This document shows, piece after piece, positions 1 to 8,211 of a stretch of 15,926 nt of DNA. A program made the position numbers and the translations under genes. The notes below the pieces were generated by a model. That model saw only the letters and a program-made list of their open reading frames with translations. It was not told the origin of the DNA and did no database searches. This DNA comes from JBBQFD01 sp038321575 (lineage in GTDB: Bacteria > Bacillota_I > Bacilli_A > RF39 > UBA660), in contig JBBQFD010000016.1 in the NCBI GenBank assembly GCA_038321575.1, positions 1 to 15,926 of the forward strand, given 5' to 3'. How positions within the stretch are numbered: the first letter of the stretch is position 1; each line of letters starts with the position of its first letter.

Positions 1-215
1 AATAATGCGGGGTGTACTTCTAAAGAAAACATATCCATCTTAGCAACAAGTTCATTAAGTGGTTCACTACCACTATAATTATTGGTTTCTAATAAAGTAT
101 TAACCTTATTTAAATAATTAGTGTGATGCTTTGTATAATGAATCTCAACTGTCAAAGCATCGATATATGGTTCCAAATCATTATATGCATATGGTAAGTC
201 ATTTAATTTATACAT
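1..215 (-). CDS. sodA: Superoxide dismutase (Fe/Mn family), N-terminal part, cut by window edge
   Basis: Converts superoxide to hydrogen peroxide and oxygen in the cytoplasm. Only the first 71 codons are in the window, so the gene runs off the left edge. The start is the ATG at 215, behind a perfect AGGAGGT at 222-228. The translation opens MYKLNDLPYAYNDLEPYID and continues EIHYTKHHTNY, the classic N-terminal alpha-hairpin of Fe/Mn SODs. His26 is the first metal ligand, and His30, His31 and Tyr34 sit at the usual active-site positions. The second His ligand and the residues that separate Fe from Mn enzymes lie outside the window, so the metal cannot be assigned. It is the last visible gene of an operon with nfo upstream: the nfo stop lies inside this gene's SD, only 11 bases from the ATG, which suggests coupled translation and links two oxidative-damage defence genes. 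Confidence 0.93.
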   Translation of the reverse strand, partial: MYKLNDLPYAYNDLEPYIDALTVEIHYTKHHTNYLNKVNTLLETNNYSGSEPLNELVAKMDMFSLEVHPAL

Positions 216-221
216 ATTATT

Positions 222-229
222 ACCTCCTA
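222..229 (-). promoter_or_regulatory. sodA SD overlapping the nfo stop codon
   Basis: On the minus strand this reads TAGGAGGT: the TAG is the nfo stop (229-227) and AGGAGGT is the SD for the sodA ATG at 215. The arrangement favours re-initiation or retention of ribosomes that have just terminated on nfo. It also fixes the sodA start. Confidence 0.85.
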
Positions 230-1144
230 TTTATAAAAATTACGAATATCATTTAATAAATTAGGGTTAAACACTTTAGAGCGTATCATTGTTATTTCAA
301 ATTTATATGGTGGATATAAACGATCTTTAGACTCATCTATTTCTGACACATATGGCGTTTCTAATATTTTGGGTACACTCTCTAATCTTGGATTATAGAT
401 TATTTTAATTAAATTATCAAATCCAATTGAACCAAAACCAAAGTTTTCATGACGATCTTTATGTGCCCCTACTTCATTTTTACTATCATTAATATGAATA
501 CAGCCAACTAAATCTAAACCAACGACTTTATCAAATTCATTTAAGACAGCATCGAAATTAGTTATATCATAACCTGCATCATTTAAATGGCAAGTATCAA
601 GACATATTCCAACCTTATCCTTACAACAAATGCCATCAATTATCTCTCTTAATTCAAAGAAATTAGAACCTATTTCGCTACCTTTACCCGACATAGTTTC
701 GAGTAGTATTTTAACATGTTGGTTAGGTCTTATCGCAATGTTTAAAGCATCGATTATATTATTAATACCTGTTTTACGATCTAAATTAACTGAACTTCCA
801 GGATGCAAAACAAGTTTGGTAATACCTAACTCTTCACATCGCGATATTTCTTGCTTTAAAAAGTCAATCGCAAATTGATAACTATCTGGTTTTTCATTAT
901 TACCTAAATTAATAATATATGGTGCATGTGCTAAAATATCACTTGGATTAATACCATTTTCAAGCATTAATTCATGAGCCTGTTTAGTAAGATTCATATC
1001 AAGGATTGCCCGATTAGTATTTTGTGGGGCACCAGTATAAAGCATGAGTGTATTAGCACCATAACTTAATGTCTCTAAAACACTTCCTAATAACTGATTA
1101 TCTTTATTGAAAGACACATGCGAACCAATAATTAACTTATCCAT
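227..1144 (-). CDS. nfo: Endonuclease IV (AP endonuclease, Nfo family)
   Basis: Base-excision repair enzyme that cleaves DNA 5' of abasic sites and removes blocked 3' ends. It is a TIM barrel with three Zn ions. The 305-residue frame starts at ATG 1144 behind AGGAGGTG (1149-1156). An in-frame start farther upstream at 1207 would run into the preceding gene and has no better SD. All nine expected metal ligands are visible: His73 (AHAPY), His114 (LHPGS), Glu149 (LLETMSGKG), Asp183 and His186 (LDTCHLNDAGYD), His217 (HINDSK), Asp230 and His232 (KDRHENFG), and Glu262 (LETP). Length is normal for bacterial Nfo (about 280-310). It sits between the YfhO-GtrA gene and sodA in a tight operon, and both flanking junctions have a stop codon embedded in the next SD. 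Fold, sites and length agree, so it is very probably active. Confidence 0.98.
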   Translation of the reverse strand: MDKLIIGSHVSFNKDNQLLGSVLETLSYGANTLMLYTGAPQNTNRAILDMNLTKQAHELMLENGINPSDILAHAPYIINLGNNEKPDSYQFAIDFLKQEISRCEELGITKLVLHPGSSVNLDRKTGINNIIDALNIAIRPNQHVKILLETMSGKGSEIGSNFFELREIIDGICCKDKVGICLDTCHLNDAGYDITNFDAVLNEFDKVVGLDLVGCIHINDSKNEVGAHKDRHENFGFGSIGFDNLIKIIYNPRLESVPKILETPYVSEIDESKDRLYPPYKFEITMIRSKVFNPNLLNDIRNFYK

Positions 1145-1148
1145 AACA

Positions 1149-1157
1149 CACCTCCTA
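1149..1157 (-). promoter_or_regulatory. nfo SD overlapping the YfhO-GtrA stop codon
   Basis: The minus strand reads TAGGAGGTG. TAG (1157-1155) is the stop of the upstream membrane protein gene and AGGAGGTG is the SD for the nfo ATG at 1144. The bases around it (AAATAGGAGGT) are the same as at the nfo/sodA junction. Confidence 0.85.
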
Positions 1158-4127
1158 TTTCTTAAAGATAAATAATTTGCTAAAAAAGTAATTAGATACA
1201 ATAACAATCACTTGAATCACTAAACGAGCAAATATATCATTAATATGGAATAAGGTTACCATTAAGAACATTAAGGCGATATCCATAAGTAATGATAAGA
1301 TGCGATATTTAATAAACTCATACGCTTCTTTTATGATTTCTTTGGTTTTACTTTTAAATACTATAATTTTATTAGCAAAGTAAGCAAATAATACTGATAT
1401 TACCCAAGATAAAAATGTATTTATCATATAATGAATCGCGAATACTTTAGCTAAAATAATATACGTTATTAAGCTGATTACAGTTGTTAATACTCCAACA
1501 ATTAAATAATTAATAACTTCTTCATGTTTAAGATATATATCAACTATAGTTTTAACAATTTTTTTACGCTTCCAAAAATATAAAGCACTTAAAGTTAAAC
1601 TTATTGTTGAAATTACTAATCCTAAATTCAAACCAGGGGGATAAAATTTAAATTCTATTATATGTTTACCAGGGGTTAATTTAATGCCATTAAAAGCACT
1701 ATATAATTGAACTATTTCAACTTTTTTACCATCAACATATGCAGTCCATCCTGGTTCATTCGGTATTGAGGTAAATAAGATGGGTTTGTCCTTGGTCGCA
1801 GTAACTAATCCTTTAATATAATCTTCTTTATTAATTAATACTTCCATTTGATTGCTCTTTAAACTATTAATCAATTTATCATATGTTTCATAATTAAAGT
1901 AATAAATAGCTGGGTTAGGATAAACAACTCCTTTTAAAAATTCTTTAATACGAATTTTAACTGTTTCACCTATTTTAAAATTGTTTTTTAAAACAATGAA
2001 ACTCTTTGAAGAAGAATAGTACATATGTACTAGTGTATCATTTACATATATTTGGATTTGATCATCTTCTTCATTAACGATAGCGTTAAATAAAATGTAG
2101 ATATTATCAGCGCTGGTAATATGAATATTGAAATTATATTTGTCGATAGCTTGAATTTCTAAAGGAGTTAGAGCATTTAATTTGCTATTTGTCATTGTTT
2201 TTAACATAAAATTAGAAAATTCGATTTTGTTAATATTATTTAATTTAAGAAATTCTTTTTGAAAATTCAATGATTCTTTATCAATCATATATCCTAATGA
2301 TAACGCATTTTCATTTTTAGCAATTATAATATCATTATAAAAAGAATTATAAACCAAACCGTCATACTTCGAATATGCAAATTTATTGATTTCTTTATAA
2401 TATGGATTTGTGGAATTACGAAACAAAACATATTTAATCCCTAAAATAGAATCAACAATAGGATTTACTTGCTCATATATAACACTGTTAGCAAATTTTG
2501 TATAACCATTATTACCATAGAAATTCATCGCATTGGATGATAAAGTTGATAAGAAGATATTAGTTCCGGAATAATCATAGATAAAACTATCCATTGTTGT
2601 ATAAAGAAAGTTTTTTTCTAAACGATAAAACGGAGTTTTATCACTATTTCTAATTTCACGAATAGCGCCGCCTATTTTATCGTTATATCCATTATATTCT
2701 TTAATTGAGGTATAATTGAAATCACTAAATGATGCATAAAAATTGAATATTAATTCTGTTATCACTAACATAACTAATAATCTTTCTATTTTGATTCGTT
2801 TATCTTTATATTTAGGATTATTATATAAAAATAATATCACTAAATATAAAAAATATATCGCAATTGTAACATATACAAAAGCACGATTTAAATATTTATA
2901 ATTTGACAATATAATCGGTATAGATAAAATCGGCAGAATTGCTGCTACAATAAAATAATCGATTTTTTTTATAAAATTGCTTTTAAAGAAAGATTCACAT
3001 GCCAGATATATAATAAAAAATGAATATATAAAAGAATATCGTTCATTAAAACATAAAGGAGCATTAAAGCCGTGCCAAATATAACTAATATAATTTACTG
3101 AAAAGCTAATGATAAAAATTGCTAATACTACAAATGAAGCAATTTTTTCGCGTTTATTAATTTTCTTGTTTAGAAAATAAAATAGTAACAGGGGGATAGT
3201 AATTATTCCTGTATATATCAACGGCGAAAATTGATTTAATATTGTATCATAATTATGCGAACCAATAAATAATCTGGATATAATATCAAATACATTAAAA
3301 TTGATCTTTAATGGCATGACGCCAAATATATTAGTACTAAGTTTTGGCGTCGCTGCCAACTCATTTATAGCAGGAATTATTAAAAACGCTGTTGCTAGGC
3401 CAGCCAAAATTGACGTGACACCAAAATTAATTAAACAACTTAAAATAATTTCTTTATTTTTCCAGGTATATTTTATATACATCTTATAAACAAAATATAT
3501 AACTGAAAAAATACATAACATATAACCAATATAAAAATTAGTTAAGATACTTATAAATAAGGTAATTCCATATAATAATGGGCTTTTCTTATTGACTATT
3601 CTATCAATTCCAAGCATAACTAATGGTAATAAATATACAACATCAAACCAAATAAAATTAAAATAATAACTGACTGTATAGGCCATTAAAGCATAGCAAG
3701 TAGAAAACATAATTAAAAGCATAGTTTTTTTGTTAATGAAATGATGTTTTAAAAATATATACATGGTTAATCCGGCTAAACTTAATTTGGTTGCAATTAT
3801 AGCAATAACTGCCATATCAATATTTGTTTTCGAAAAAAATACCATCAATAAATTAACAGGACTAAATAGATAATAAGCAATTGTGCCGATCATATTGCCG
3901 CCCATACCTTTTTCAAACGAATAAAAGATTGGTGTTTTACCTAATATAATATCCCTAAAATGAGCTAATAAAGCAACATATTGTGCTTTTAAATCACTAG
4001 TGAAAATAGCATTATCAGCTCTTATAATAAATCTTAGATAGAAAAAAACAATTAATATAGCTATTAATGGGATTAAAAAAGCCAGAATATAGTCTTTTTT
4101 TTGATATATCTTATTTAAAATTTTCAT
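1155..4127 (-). CDS. YfhO-family GT-C membrane glycosyltransferase fused to a GtrA flippase domain
   Basis: 990-residue polytopic membrane protein. Residues 11-35 form the first membrane helix. The following external loop has the YfhO-type signature around Asp45 (SDLKAQY) and then GMGGN and YYLFSPVN, where GT-C enzymes place their catalytic acid. Many further helices run to about residue 470. A large extracytoplasmic region follows, ending in GWTAYVDGKKV (from 793), GKHIIEFKFYPPG and one more helix (833-853), all typical of the YfhO C-terminus. Residues 868-990 are a complete GtrA domain: four helices with NYLIVGVLTT, FAYFANKIIVFKS and NYFFSKLFIFKK. YfhO homologues in Bacillus and Listeria glycosylate lipoteichoic acid, using a lipid-linked sugar made by CsbB/GtlA-type enzymes and flipped by GtcA (GtrA family). 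I infer that flippase and transferase are joined here; the acceptor is unknown. ATG 4127 is preferred because the alternative GTG at 4136 lies within the SD. Confidence 0.9.
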   Translation of the reverse strand: MKILNKIYQKKDYILAFLIPLIAILIVFFYLRFIIRADNAIFTSDLKAQYVALLAHFRDIILGKTPIFYSFEKGMGGNMIGTIAYYLFSPVNLLMVFFSKTNIDMAVIAIIATKLSLAGLTMYIFLKHHFINKKTMLLIMFSTCYALMAYTVSYYFNFIWFDVVYLLPLVMLGIDRIVNKKSPLLYGITLFISILTNFYIGYMLCIFSVIYFVYKMYIKYTWKNKEIILSCLINFGVTSILAGLATAFLIIPAINELAATPKLSTNIFGVMPLKINFNVFDIISRLFIGSHNYDTILNQFSPLIYTGIITIPLLLFYFLNKKINKREKIASFVVLAIFIISFSVNYISYIWHGFNAPLCFNERYSFIYSFFIIYLACESFFKSNFIKKIDYFIVAAILPILSIPIILSNYKYLNRAFVYVTIAIYFLYLVILFLYNNPKYKDKRIKIERLLVMLVITELIFNFYASFSDFNYTSIKEYNGYNDKIGGAIREIRNSDKTPFYRLEKNFLYTTMDSFIYDYSGTNIFLSTLSSNAMNFYGNNGYTKFANSVIYEQVNPIVDSILGIKYVLFRNSTNPYYKEINKFAYSKYDGLVYNSFYNDIIIAKNENALSLGYMIDKESLNFQKEFLKLNNINKIEFSNFMLKTMTNSKLNALTPLEIQAIDKYNFNIHITSADNIYILFNAIVNEEDDQIQIYVNDTLVHMYYSSSKSFIVLKNNFKIGETVKIRIKEFLKGVVYPNPAIYYFNYETYDKLINSLKSNQMEVLINKEDYIKGLVTATKDKPILFTSIPNEPGWTAYVDGKKVEIVQLYSAFNGIKLTPGKHIIEFKFYPPGLNLGLVISTISLTLSALYFWKRKKIVKTIVDIYLKHEEVINYLIVGVLTTVISLITYIILAKVFAIHYMINTFLSWVISVLFAYFANKIIVFKSKTKEIIKEAYEFIKYRILSLLMDIALMFLMVTLFHINDIFARLVIQVIVIVSNYFFSKLFIFKK

Positions 4128-4130
4128 GAT

Positions 4131-4143
4131 GATCACTTCCTTA
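4131..4143 (-). promoter_or_regulatory. Extended SD for the YfhO-GtrA gene containing the upstream stop codon
   Basis: The minus strand reads TAAGGAAGTGATC, one mismatch from the full anti-SD complement TAAGGAGGTGATC. The TGA within it (4135-4133) is the stop of the glycosyltransferase gene. Because the GTG at 4136 is part of the SD itself, translation of the membrane protein should start at ATG 4127. Confidence 0.8.
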
Positions 4144-5074
4144 TGCTTTTTTCAGTTTCTTTAATTATATAAATTGGGCGGTTTTTACTTTCTAAGTAAG
4201 TTTTTGCTAAATATTGTCCTATAATACCTAAACAAAATAATTGAACGCCGCTTACCAAAAATATAATTGATATTAATGATGGCCAACCGCTAACTGGATC
4301 ACCAAACATTAATGTTTTAACAACAACTACAATAATCATAATAAAAGCTATAATACAAAAAACAATTCCTGAAATGGCGGCAATTGTTAAAGGAGCGGTT
4401 GAAAACGCAATAATTCCTTCAATTGAATAAATGGCTAATTTCCAAAAAGACCATTTAGTTGTACCAGCTACTCGTTCAACATTTTCGAATGGCAACCATT
4501 TAGTATTAAATCCTACCCAACCGAAAATACCTTTTGAAAAACGATTATATTCTGTCATTGATAATATAGAATCAACCATTTGACGGGTCATTAAGCGAAA
4601 ATCACGAGCACCATCAACGATTTCAACCTTTGAAATCCTATTAATAATACGATAAAACATACGCGCAAAAAAACTCCTGATTTTAGGTTCTCCCACACGC
4701 GATATTCTTCTAGTGGCTACACTATCATATCCTTCATTAATAATCGCGTTATACATTTCAGGTAATAATGCTGGCGGATCTTGTAAGTCAGCATCCATAA
4801 TGGCTACGTAATCACCAGTTACAGTTTCTAATCCCGCATACATAGCAGCCTCTTTACCAAAATTACGAGAAAAAGATATAAATCTAACTCTTTTATCAAG
4901 TCCACTTAAATTTTTTAATATATCTAAAGTGCTATCTTTAGAACCGTCATTAATAAATAAAAACTCAAAAACAACCTTTTCCATTTTTTTAGTTATTTTA
5001 TTTATCTCCTCATAAAAATATGGTAATGATTCCTGTTCATTATAACAAGGGACAACAATTGATATTTTATTCAT
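4133..5074 (-). CDS. Polyprenol-phosphate glycosyltransferase, GT2 (CsbB/GtrB/DPM1-like)
   Basis: Predicted to transfer a sugar from a nucleotide donor to undecaprenyl phosphate on the cytoplasmic face. The 313-residue protein has the GT-A start KISIVVPCYNEQESLPYF, INDGSKDST, the DxD metal site at 94-96 (MDADLQDPP) and GARDFRLM (155-162), then TTKWSFWKL (205-213). Two C-terminal membrane helices (about 228-252 and 266-291) end in GQYLAKTYLESKNRP. This is the standard layout of CsbB, GtrB and YkcC-type enzymes. The ATG at 5074 gives the usual family N-terminus; a TTG 12 bases upstream is possible but adds only MRLK. The SD is weak (GAG about 7 bases upstream). The stop TGA lies in the SD of the YfhO-GtrA gene, so transferase and flippase/GT-C are co-translated partners. 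The sugar (Glc, GlcNAc or other) cannot be told from sequence. Confidence 0.94.
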   Translation of the reverse strand: MNKISIVVPCYNEQESLPYFYEEINKITKKMEKVVFEFLFINDGSKDSTLDILKNLSGLDKRVRFISFSRNFGKEAAMYAGLETVTGDYVAIMDADLQDPPALLPEMYNAIINEGYDSVATRRISRVGEPKIRSFFARMFYRIINRISKVEIVDGARDFRLMTRQMVDSILSMTEYNRFSKGIFGWVGFNTKWLPFENVERVAGTTKWSFWKLAIYSIEGIIAFSTAPLTIAAISGIVFCIIAFIMIIVVVVKTLMFGDPVSGWPSLISIIFLVSGVQLFCLGIIGQYLAKTYLESKNRPIYIIKETEKSIRK

Positions 5075-5099
5075 TTTTAATCTCAACTTTCATAATTAT

Positions 5100-5105
5100 A
5101 TTATA
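5100..5105 (-). promoter_or_regulatory. Probable -10 box of the glycosyltransferase-YfhO/GtrA-nfo-sodA operon
   Basis: TATAAT preceded by AAGG, 25 bases before the ATG at 5074 and directly downstream of the pilin gene terminator. No good -35 is seen at 16-18 bp. A second TATAAT (5115-5110) lies just upstream and could serve instead. No other promoter is apparent inside the operon. Confidence 0.5.
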
Positions 5106-5130
5106 CCTTATTATAAATATAAAATAAAGA

Positions 5131-5156
5131 CAAAAAAAAGATAACCGAAGTTATCT
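5131..5156 (-). terminator. Rho-independent terminator of the pilin-like gene (UUCG tetraloop)
   Basis: The minus-strand RNA reads AGAUAAC-UUCG-GUUAUCU followed by a run of U. It is a 7-bp stem closed by a C(UUCG)G loop, an exceptionally stable tetraloop. The stem begins inside the stop codon TAG (5157-5155), so there is no 3' untranslated spacer. It separates the pilin gene from the glycosyltransferase operon. Confidence 0.9.
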
Positions 5157-5517
5157 AATTTCCTGTAACTGTAACGACACCTGAAGAATCTACTGCAGCT
5201 GTATAGCCATCAGCAAATACCATAGAGCCACCGTTAATAACGCCATTAGATACTGATAATGCTACTGTACTTGGTTTAGTTCCTTTAACAGGAATACTAG
5301 TTGTAGCAGTAATAGCAGTTGGCATAGTGGTTGTCATTTGAGCCATACTGAATTCGGCTGCACTAATGAAACCGTAAGCTGATGCTTTAGCAGCACCTCT
5401 CTTAGCAGTTGATACTGCATCCATAACCATTGGTGTAGCAATTAATGCTATAACGGCTAAAATAACGATAACAGCTAAAAGTTCAATTAATGTGAAACCT
5501 TTCTTGTTATTTTTCAT
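5155..5517 (-). CDS. Type IV pilin-like protein with prepilin cleavage/methylation motif
   Basis: 120-residue prepilin-like protein. The leader MKNNKKG is followed by FTLIELLAVIVILAVIAL, so a prepilin peptidase would cut after Gly7 and methylate Phe8. Glu12 is the conserved Glu5 of the mature pilin, needed for subunit alignment. The helix runs to about residue 55. A short Thr/Ser/Val-rich beta region follows, with no cysteines. Mature length is about 113, close to small Gram-positive major pilins and ComGC/GspG-like subunits. The ATG at 5517 has a GAGGG SD 8 bases upstream. The gene is monocistronic, with a near-consensus promoter and a strong terminator, fitting an abundant product. No assembly ATPase, membrane platform or prepilin peptidase is in the window, so the machinery must be elsewhere. 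Whether it forms a true pilus, a DNA-uptake fibre or a secretion pseudopilus is open. Confidence 0.9.
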   Translation of the reverse strand: MKNNKKGFTLIELLAVIVILAVIALIATPMVMDAVSTAKRGAAKASAYGFISAAEFSMAQMTTTMPTAITATTSIPVKGTKPSTVALSVSNGVINGGSMVFADGYTAAVDSSGVVTVTGN

Positions 5518-5546
5518 TTACTTATCCCTCGTCTTTCTATGATATA

Positions 5547-5575
5547 AATATACCATATCCATTTTTAATAGTCAA
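5547..5575 (-). promoter_or_regulatory. Promoter of the pilin-like gene
   Basis: -35 TTGACT (5575-5570), a 17-bp spacer and -10 TATATT (5552-5547). The -10 is preceded by TGG, giving an extended -10 TGnTATATT. Together this is the best sigma-A-type match in the window and suggests strong constitutive expression. Predicted RNA start is near 5540, about 23 bases before the ATG. Confidence 0.85.
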
Positions 5576-5622
5576 TATTATATTTATTAATTTACATCAA
5601 ATAACACAAATTAAATCATTTA

Positions 5623-8163
5623 CTAATTTAATTTAGCATTTATAACGCTTAACTCCTGTTTTTCTTTATTTAAAATTTCTATTTCGGCATCTATTATTGT
5701 AGCTGGAGCCTTCGCAACATAGTTTTGATTGCTTAATAATAATTCTCTTTTATTAATTGAATTTACTAAACGTTCTTGTTCTTTTATTAAAGACTGTGTT
5801 TGTTCCTCAACATTTATTAAATTATTATAATATAACTCAACAATTGAATTATTATATGCTAATTCAATTTTAGTAAGGGTTACATCTTTAAAATCAGTTG
5901 TTAATACAATACTAGTTTTTAATAACTTCTCAATTATACTTAAATTATTAGTAATGATGTCTAGATTATGAACTAAATAATAATCTTTACCAATATTATG
6001 ATCGAGTTTAGCACGTCTTATTTTTTGAATTAATTCAATAACACTATCTACTTCTTTTGAATCTCCAAATACTAAAGCACTATTATATATAGGATAGCTA
6101 CTGATCATAATTGATTCTTCTTGATGAGGTAACATTAAGTATATCTCTTCAGTTACATATGGCATAAATGGATGCAACATCTTTAAAATGTTGATTAAGG
6201 TATATACTAAAACACTCTTGGTTGTATCATTCATATTAACTTTCGCTAATTCAATATACCAATCACAGAAGTCATTCCACACAAAACTATATAATTCACT
6301 ACCTACTACGTTAAATTCATAAGTATTCATATGTTTACGAACTTTTTCAATTGTAAGATTAAGTTTTGTTAAAATCCATTTATCACTAGTACTTAAATTA
6401 TCATTAATAAATGGTTCATATTTATAATCTTCAATATTTAACATTACAAATCGGGAAGCATTCCATATTTTATTGATAAAATTCCACGTTGACTTAACTT
6501 TATCTTCATCATAACGTAAGTCTTGACCTGGTGCTGATGTGGTTGTTAAGAAATAACGTAGAGAATCTGTTCCATACTTATCGATAACATCCATTGGATC
6601 AACACCATTACCTAGTGATTTACTCATTTTCTGACCATCCTGAGCACGAATTAAACCATGGATGATTGTTTCTTTGAATGGTCGTTCTTGAGTAAATTCA
6701 AGCCCTTGAAAGACCATTCTAGCTACCCAAAAGAAAATAATATCATAAGCCGTTACTAAAACATTAGTAGGATAATAATGCTTATCAAAATTACTTGGCC
6801 ATCCTAAAGTAGAAAACGGCCATAAAGCACTTGAAAACCAAGTATCTAAAACATCAGGGTCTTGTGTCCAACCATCACCAAACGGTGCTGTTAATCCACA
6901 ATATACTTCTTCACCCTTATACCAAACTGGTATTTGATGTCCCCACCATAGTTGACGTGAAATACACCAATCATGAACACTTTCCATCCAGTTAATTAAT
7001 ATCTTTTCAAAACGTTCTGGTATAAAATTAACTTTATTATCGGTTTTTTGATTAGCTAATACTTGTTTTGCTAATATATCCATCTTAACAAACCATTGTT
7101 TTGATAAGTATGGTTCAACAATAGCATTACTTCTTTCACTATGACCAACAGCATGTGTCATATTAGTAATCTTAATCAATATGTCTTTACTTTCAAGGTC
7201 TTTTGCAAGTCTTTCACGACATGTAAAGCGATCTAAGTCAATATATTGTAAAGCGTTTGCATTCATCTTACCATCGGGGTTTATACATTTAATACGTTCT
7301 AAATTATGGCGATTACCAACTTCAAAATCATTTGGGTCATGAGCTGGCGTTATTTTAACAATGCCTGTTCCAAACGCCATATCAACATAATCATCAGCAA
7401 TAATTGGAATTAACTTATTAACAATTGGTAACATAACTTTCTGACCTACCAAATGTTTATAACGATCATCTTTAGGATTAACCGCAACAGCGGTATCACC
7501 GAACAAAGTTTCAGGACGCGTTGTTACTATTTCAAGATAATTACGACCATCTTCTAACATATATTTTAAGTGATAAAATTTACCTTCAACTTCTTTATAA
7601 ATAACTTCTTCATTAGAAAGTGCGGTCATCGCATCTGGATCCCAGTTAATAATGCGTTCACCACGATAAATATATCCTTTATTATATAGTTTTATAAATA
7701 CTTCATTAACTGCAGTATTAGAACTATTATCTAAAGTGAATTTTTCTTTTGAATAATCCAAACTAAAACCTAATTTAGCCCATTGTTCTCTAATACTCTT
7801 AGCATACTCTTCTTTCCAATTCCAAGCATAATTTAACCATTCTTCACGTGCCATTTCACGAGGTTTTAAACCAATAGCTCTTAATTTAGCATCAACCTTT
7901 GCTTGGGTAGCAATACCGGCATGATCCATGCCAGGAAGCCATAAAGTATCATAGCCATCCATTCGTTTATAACGAATAATAATATCTTGAATGGTGCCAT
8001 TCATGGCATGTCCTAAATGTAACTTACCAGTTACATTAGGTGGTGGTAAAACAATTGAAAATGGCGGCTTATTTAAATCACCTGATTTAAAATAATCACT
8101 CTTTAACCATTTTTCATATTTACCAGCTTCAACTTCTAGATGATTATACTTCTTTTCCAACAT
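5623..8163 (-). CDS. valS: Valyl-tRNA synthetase
   Basis: Charges tRNA-Val with valine; class Ia synthetase with post-transfer editing. The 846-residue product is slightly shorter than Bacillus ValRS (about 880). Visible parts: PPPNVTGKLHLGH (HIGH motif HLGH at 49-52), the editing-domain signatures TTRPETLFGDTAV (about 214-226) and GTGIVKITPAHDPNDF (265-280), WCISRQLWWGHQIPVW (399-414), KMSKSLGNG with KMSKS at 512-516, an anticodon-binding helical domain and a C-terminal coiled coil (about 780-846). ATG 8163 has AAGGAGGAAT just upstream; an in-frame start farther upstream falls in the terminator region of the T-box leader and is rejected. Expression is set by that leader. No convincing terminator follows: only an AT-only hairpin without a U-tract is seen. 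Confidence 0.98.
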   Translation of the reverse strand: MLEKKYNHLEVEAGKYEKWLKSDYFKSGDLNKPPFSIVLPPPNVTGKLHLGHAMNGTIQDIIIRYKRMDGYDTLWLPGMDHAGIATQAKVDAKLRAIGLKPREMAREEWLNYAWNWKEEYAKSIREQWAKLGFSLDYSKEKFTLDNSSNTAVNEVFIKLYNKGYIYRGERIINWDPDAMTALSNEEVIYKEVEGKFYHLKYMLEDGRNYLEIVTTRPETLFGDTAVAVNPKDDRYKHLVGQKVMLPIVNKLIPIIADDYVDMAFGTGIVKITPAHDPNDFEVGNRHNLERIKCINPDGKMNANALQYIDLDRFTCRERLAKDLESKDILIKITNMTHAVGHSERSNAIVEPYLSKQWFVKMDILAKQVLANQKTDNKVNFIPERFEKILINWMESVHDWCISRQLWWGHQIPVWYKGEEVYCGLTAPFGDGWTQDPDVLDTWFSSALWPFSTLGWPSNFDKHYYPTNVLVTAYDIIFFWVARMVFQGLEFTQERPFKETIIHGLIRAQDGQKMSKSLGNGVDPMDVIDKYGTDSLRYFLTTTSAPGQDLRYDEDKVKSTWNFINKIWNASRFVMLNIEDYKYEPFINDNLSTSDKWILTKLNLTIEKVRKHMNTYEFNVVGSELYSFVWNDFCDWYIELAKVNMNDTTKSVLVYTLINILKMLHPFMPYVTEEIYLMLPHQEESIMISSYPIYNSALVFGDSKEVDSVIELIQKIRRAKLDHNIGKDYYLVHNLDIITNNLSIIEKLLKTSIVLTTDFKDVTLTKIELAYNNSIVELYYNNLINVEEQTQSLIKEQERLVNSINKRELLLSNQNYVAKAPATIIDAEIEILNKEKQELSVINAKLN

Positions 8164-8182
8164 ATTATTCCTCCTTATAAAC

Positions 8183-8211
8183 AAAAAACCACATCCAATA
8201 AGGACGTGATT
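8183..8211 (-). terminator. Regulated terminator of the valS T-box leader
   Basis: On the minus strand AATCACGTCC and GGATGTGGTT form a 10-bp stem (with G-U wobbles) around the loop TTATT, followed by a U-run. It ends about 20 bases before the valS ATG. The CGUCC part of its 5' arm is also the partner for the antiterminator, the usual T-box switch. Confidence 0.88.

Noticed and set aside
630..878. Open frame of 82 codons on the plus strand
   Set aside because: It lies wholly antisense within nfo, has no SD and no recognisable domain; an opposite-strand shadow of a conserved gene.
3301..3489. Open frame of 62 codons on the plus strand
   Set aside because: Antisense to the membrane part of the YfhO-GtrA gene; no SD or independent support.
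4133..5086. TTG at 5086 and GTG at 4136 as starts of the glycosyltransferase and YfhO-GtrA genes
   Set aside because: Neither has a properly spaced SD. The GTG is inside the SD of the ATG at 4127, and the ATG at 5074 gives the usual family N-terminus.
5608..5634. Perfect 9-bp AT-only inverted repeat around the valS stop codon as a terminator
   Set aside because: The stem is A/T only with a 9-base loop and is not followed by a U-tract on the minus strand. It could be chance in AT-rich DNA, so valS is left without a confident terminator.
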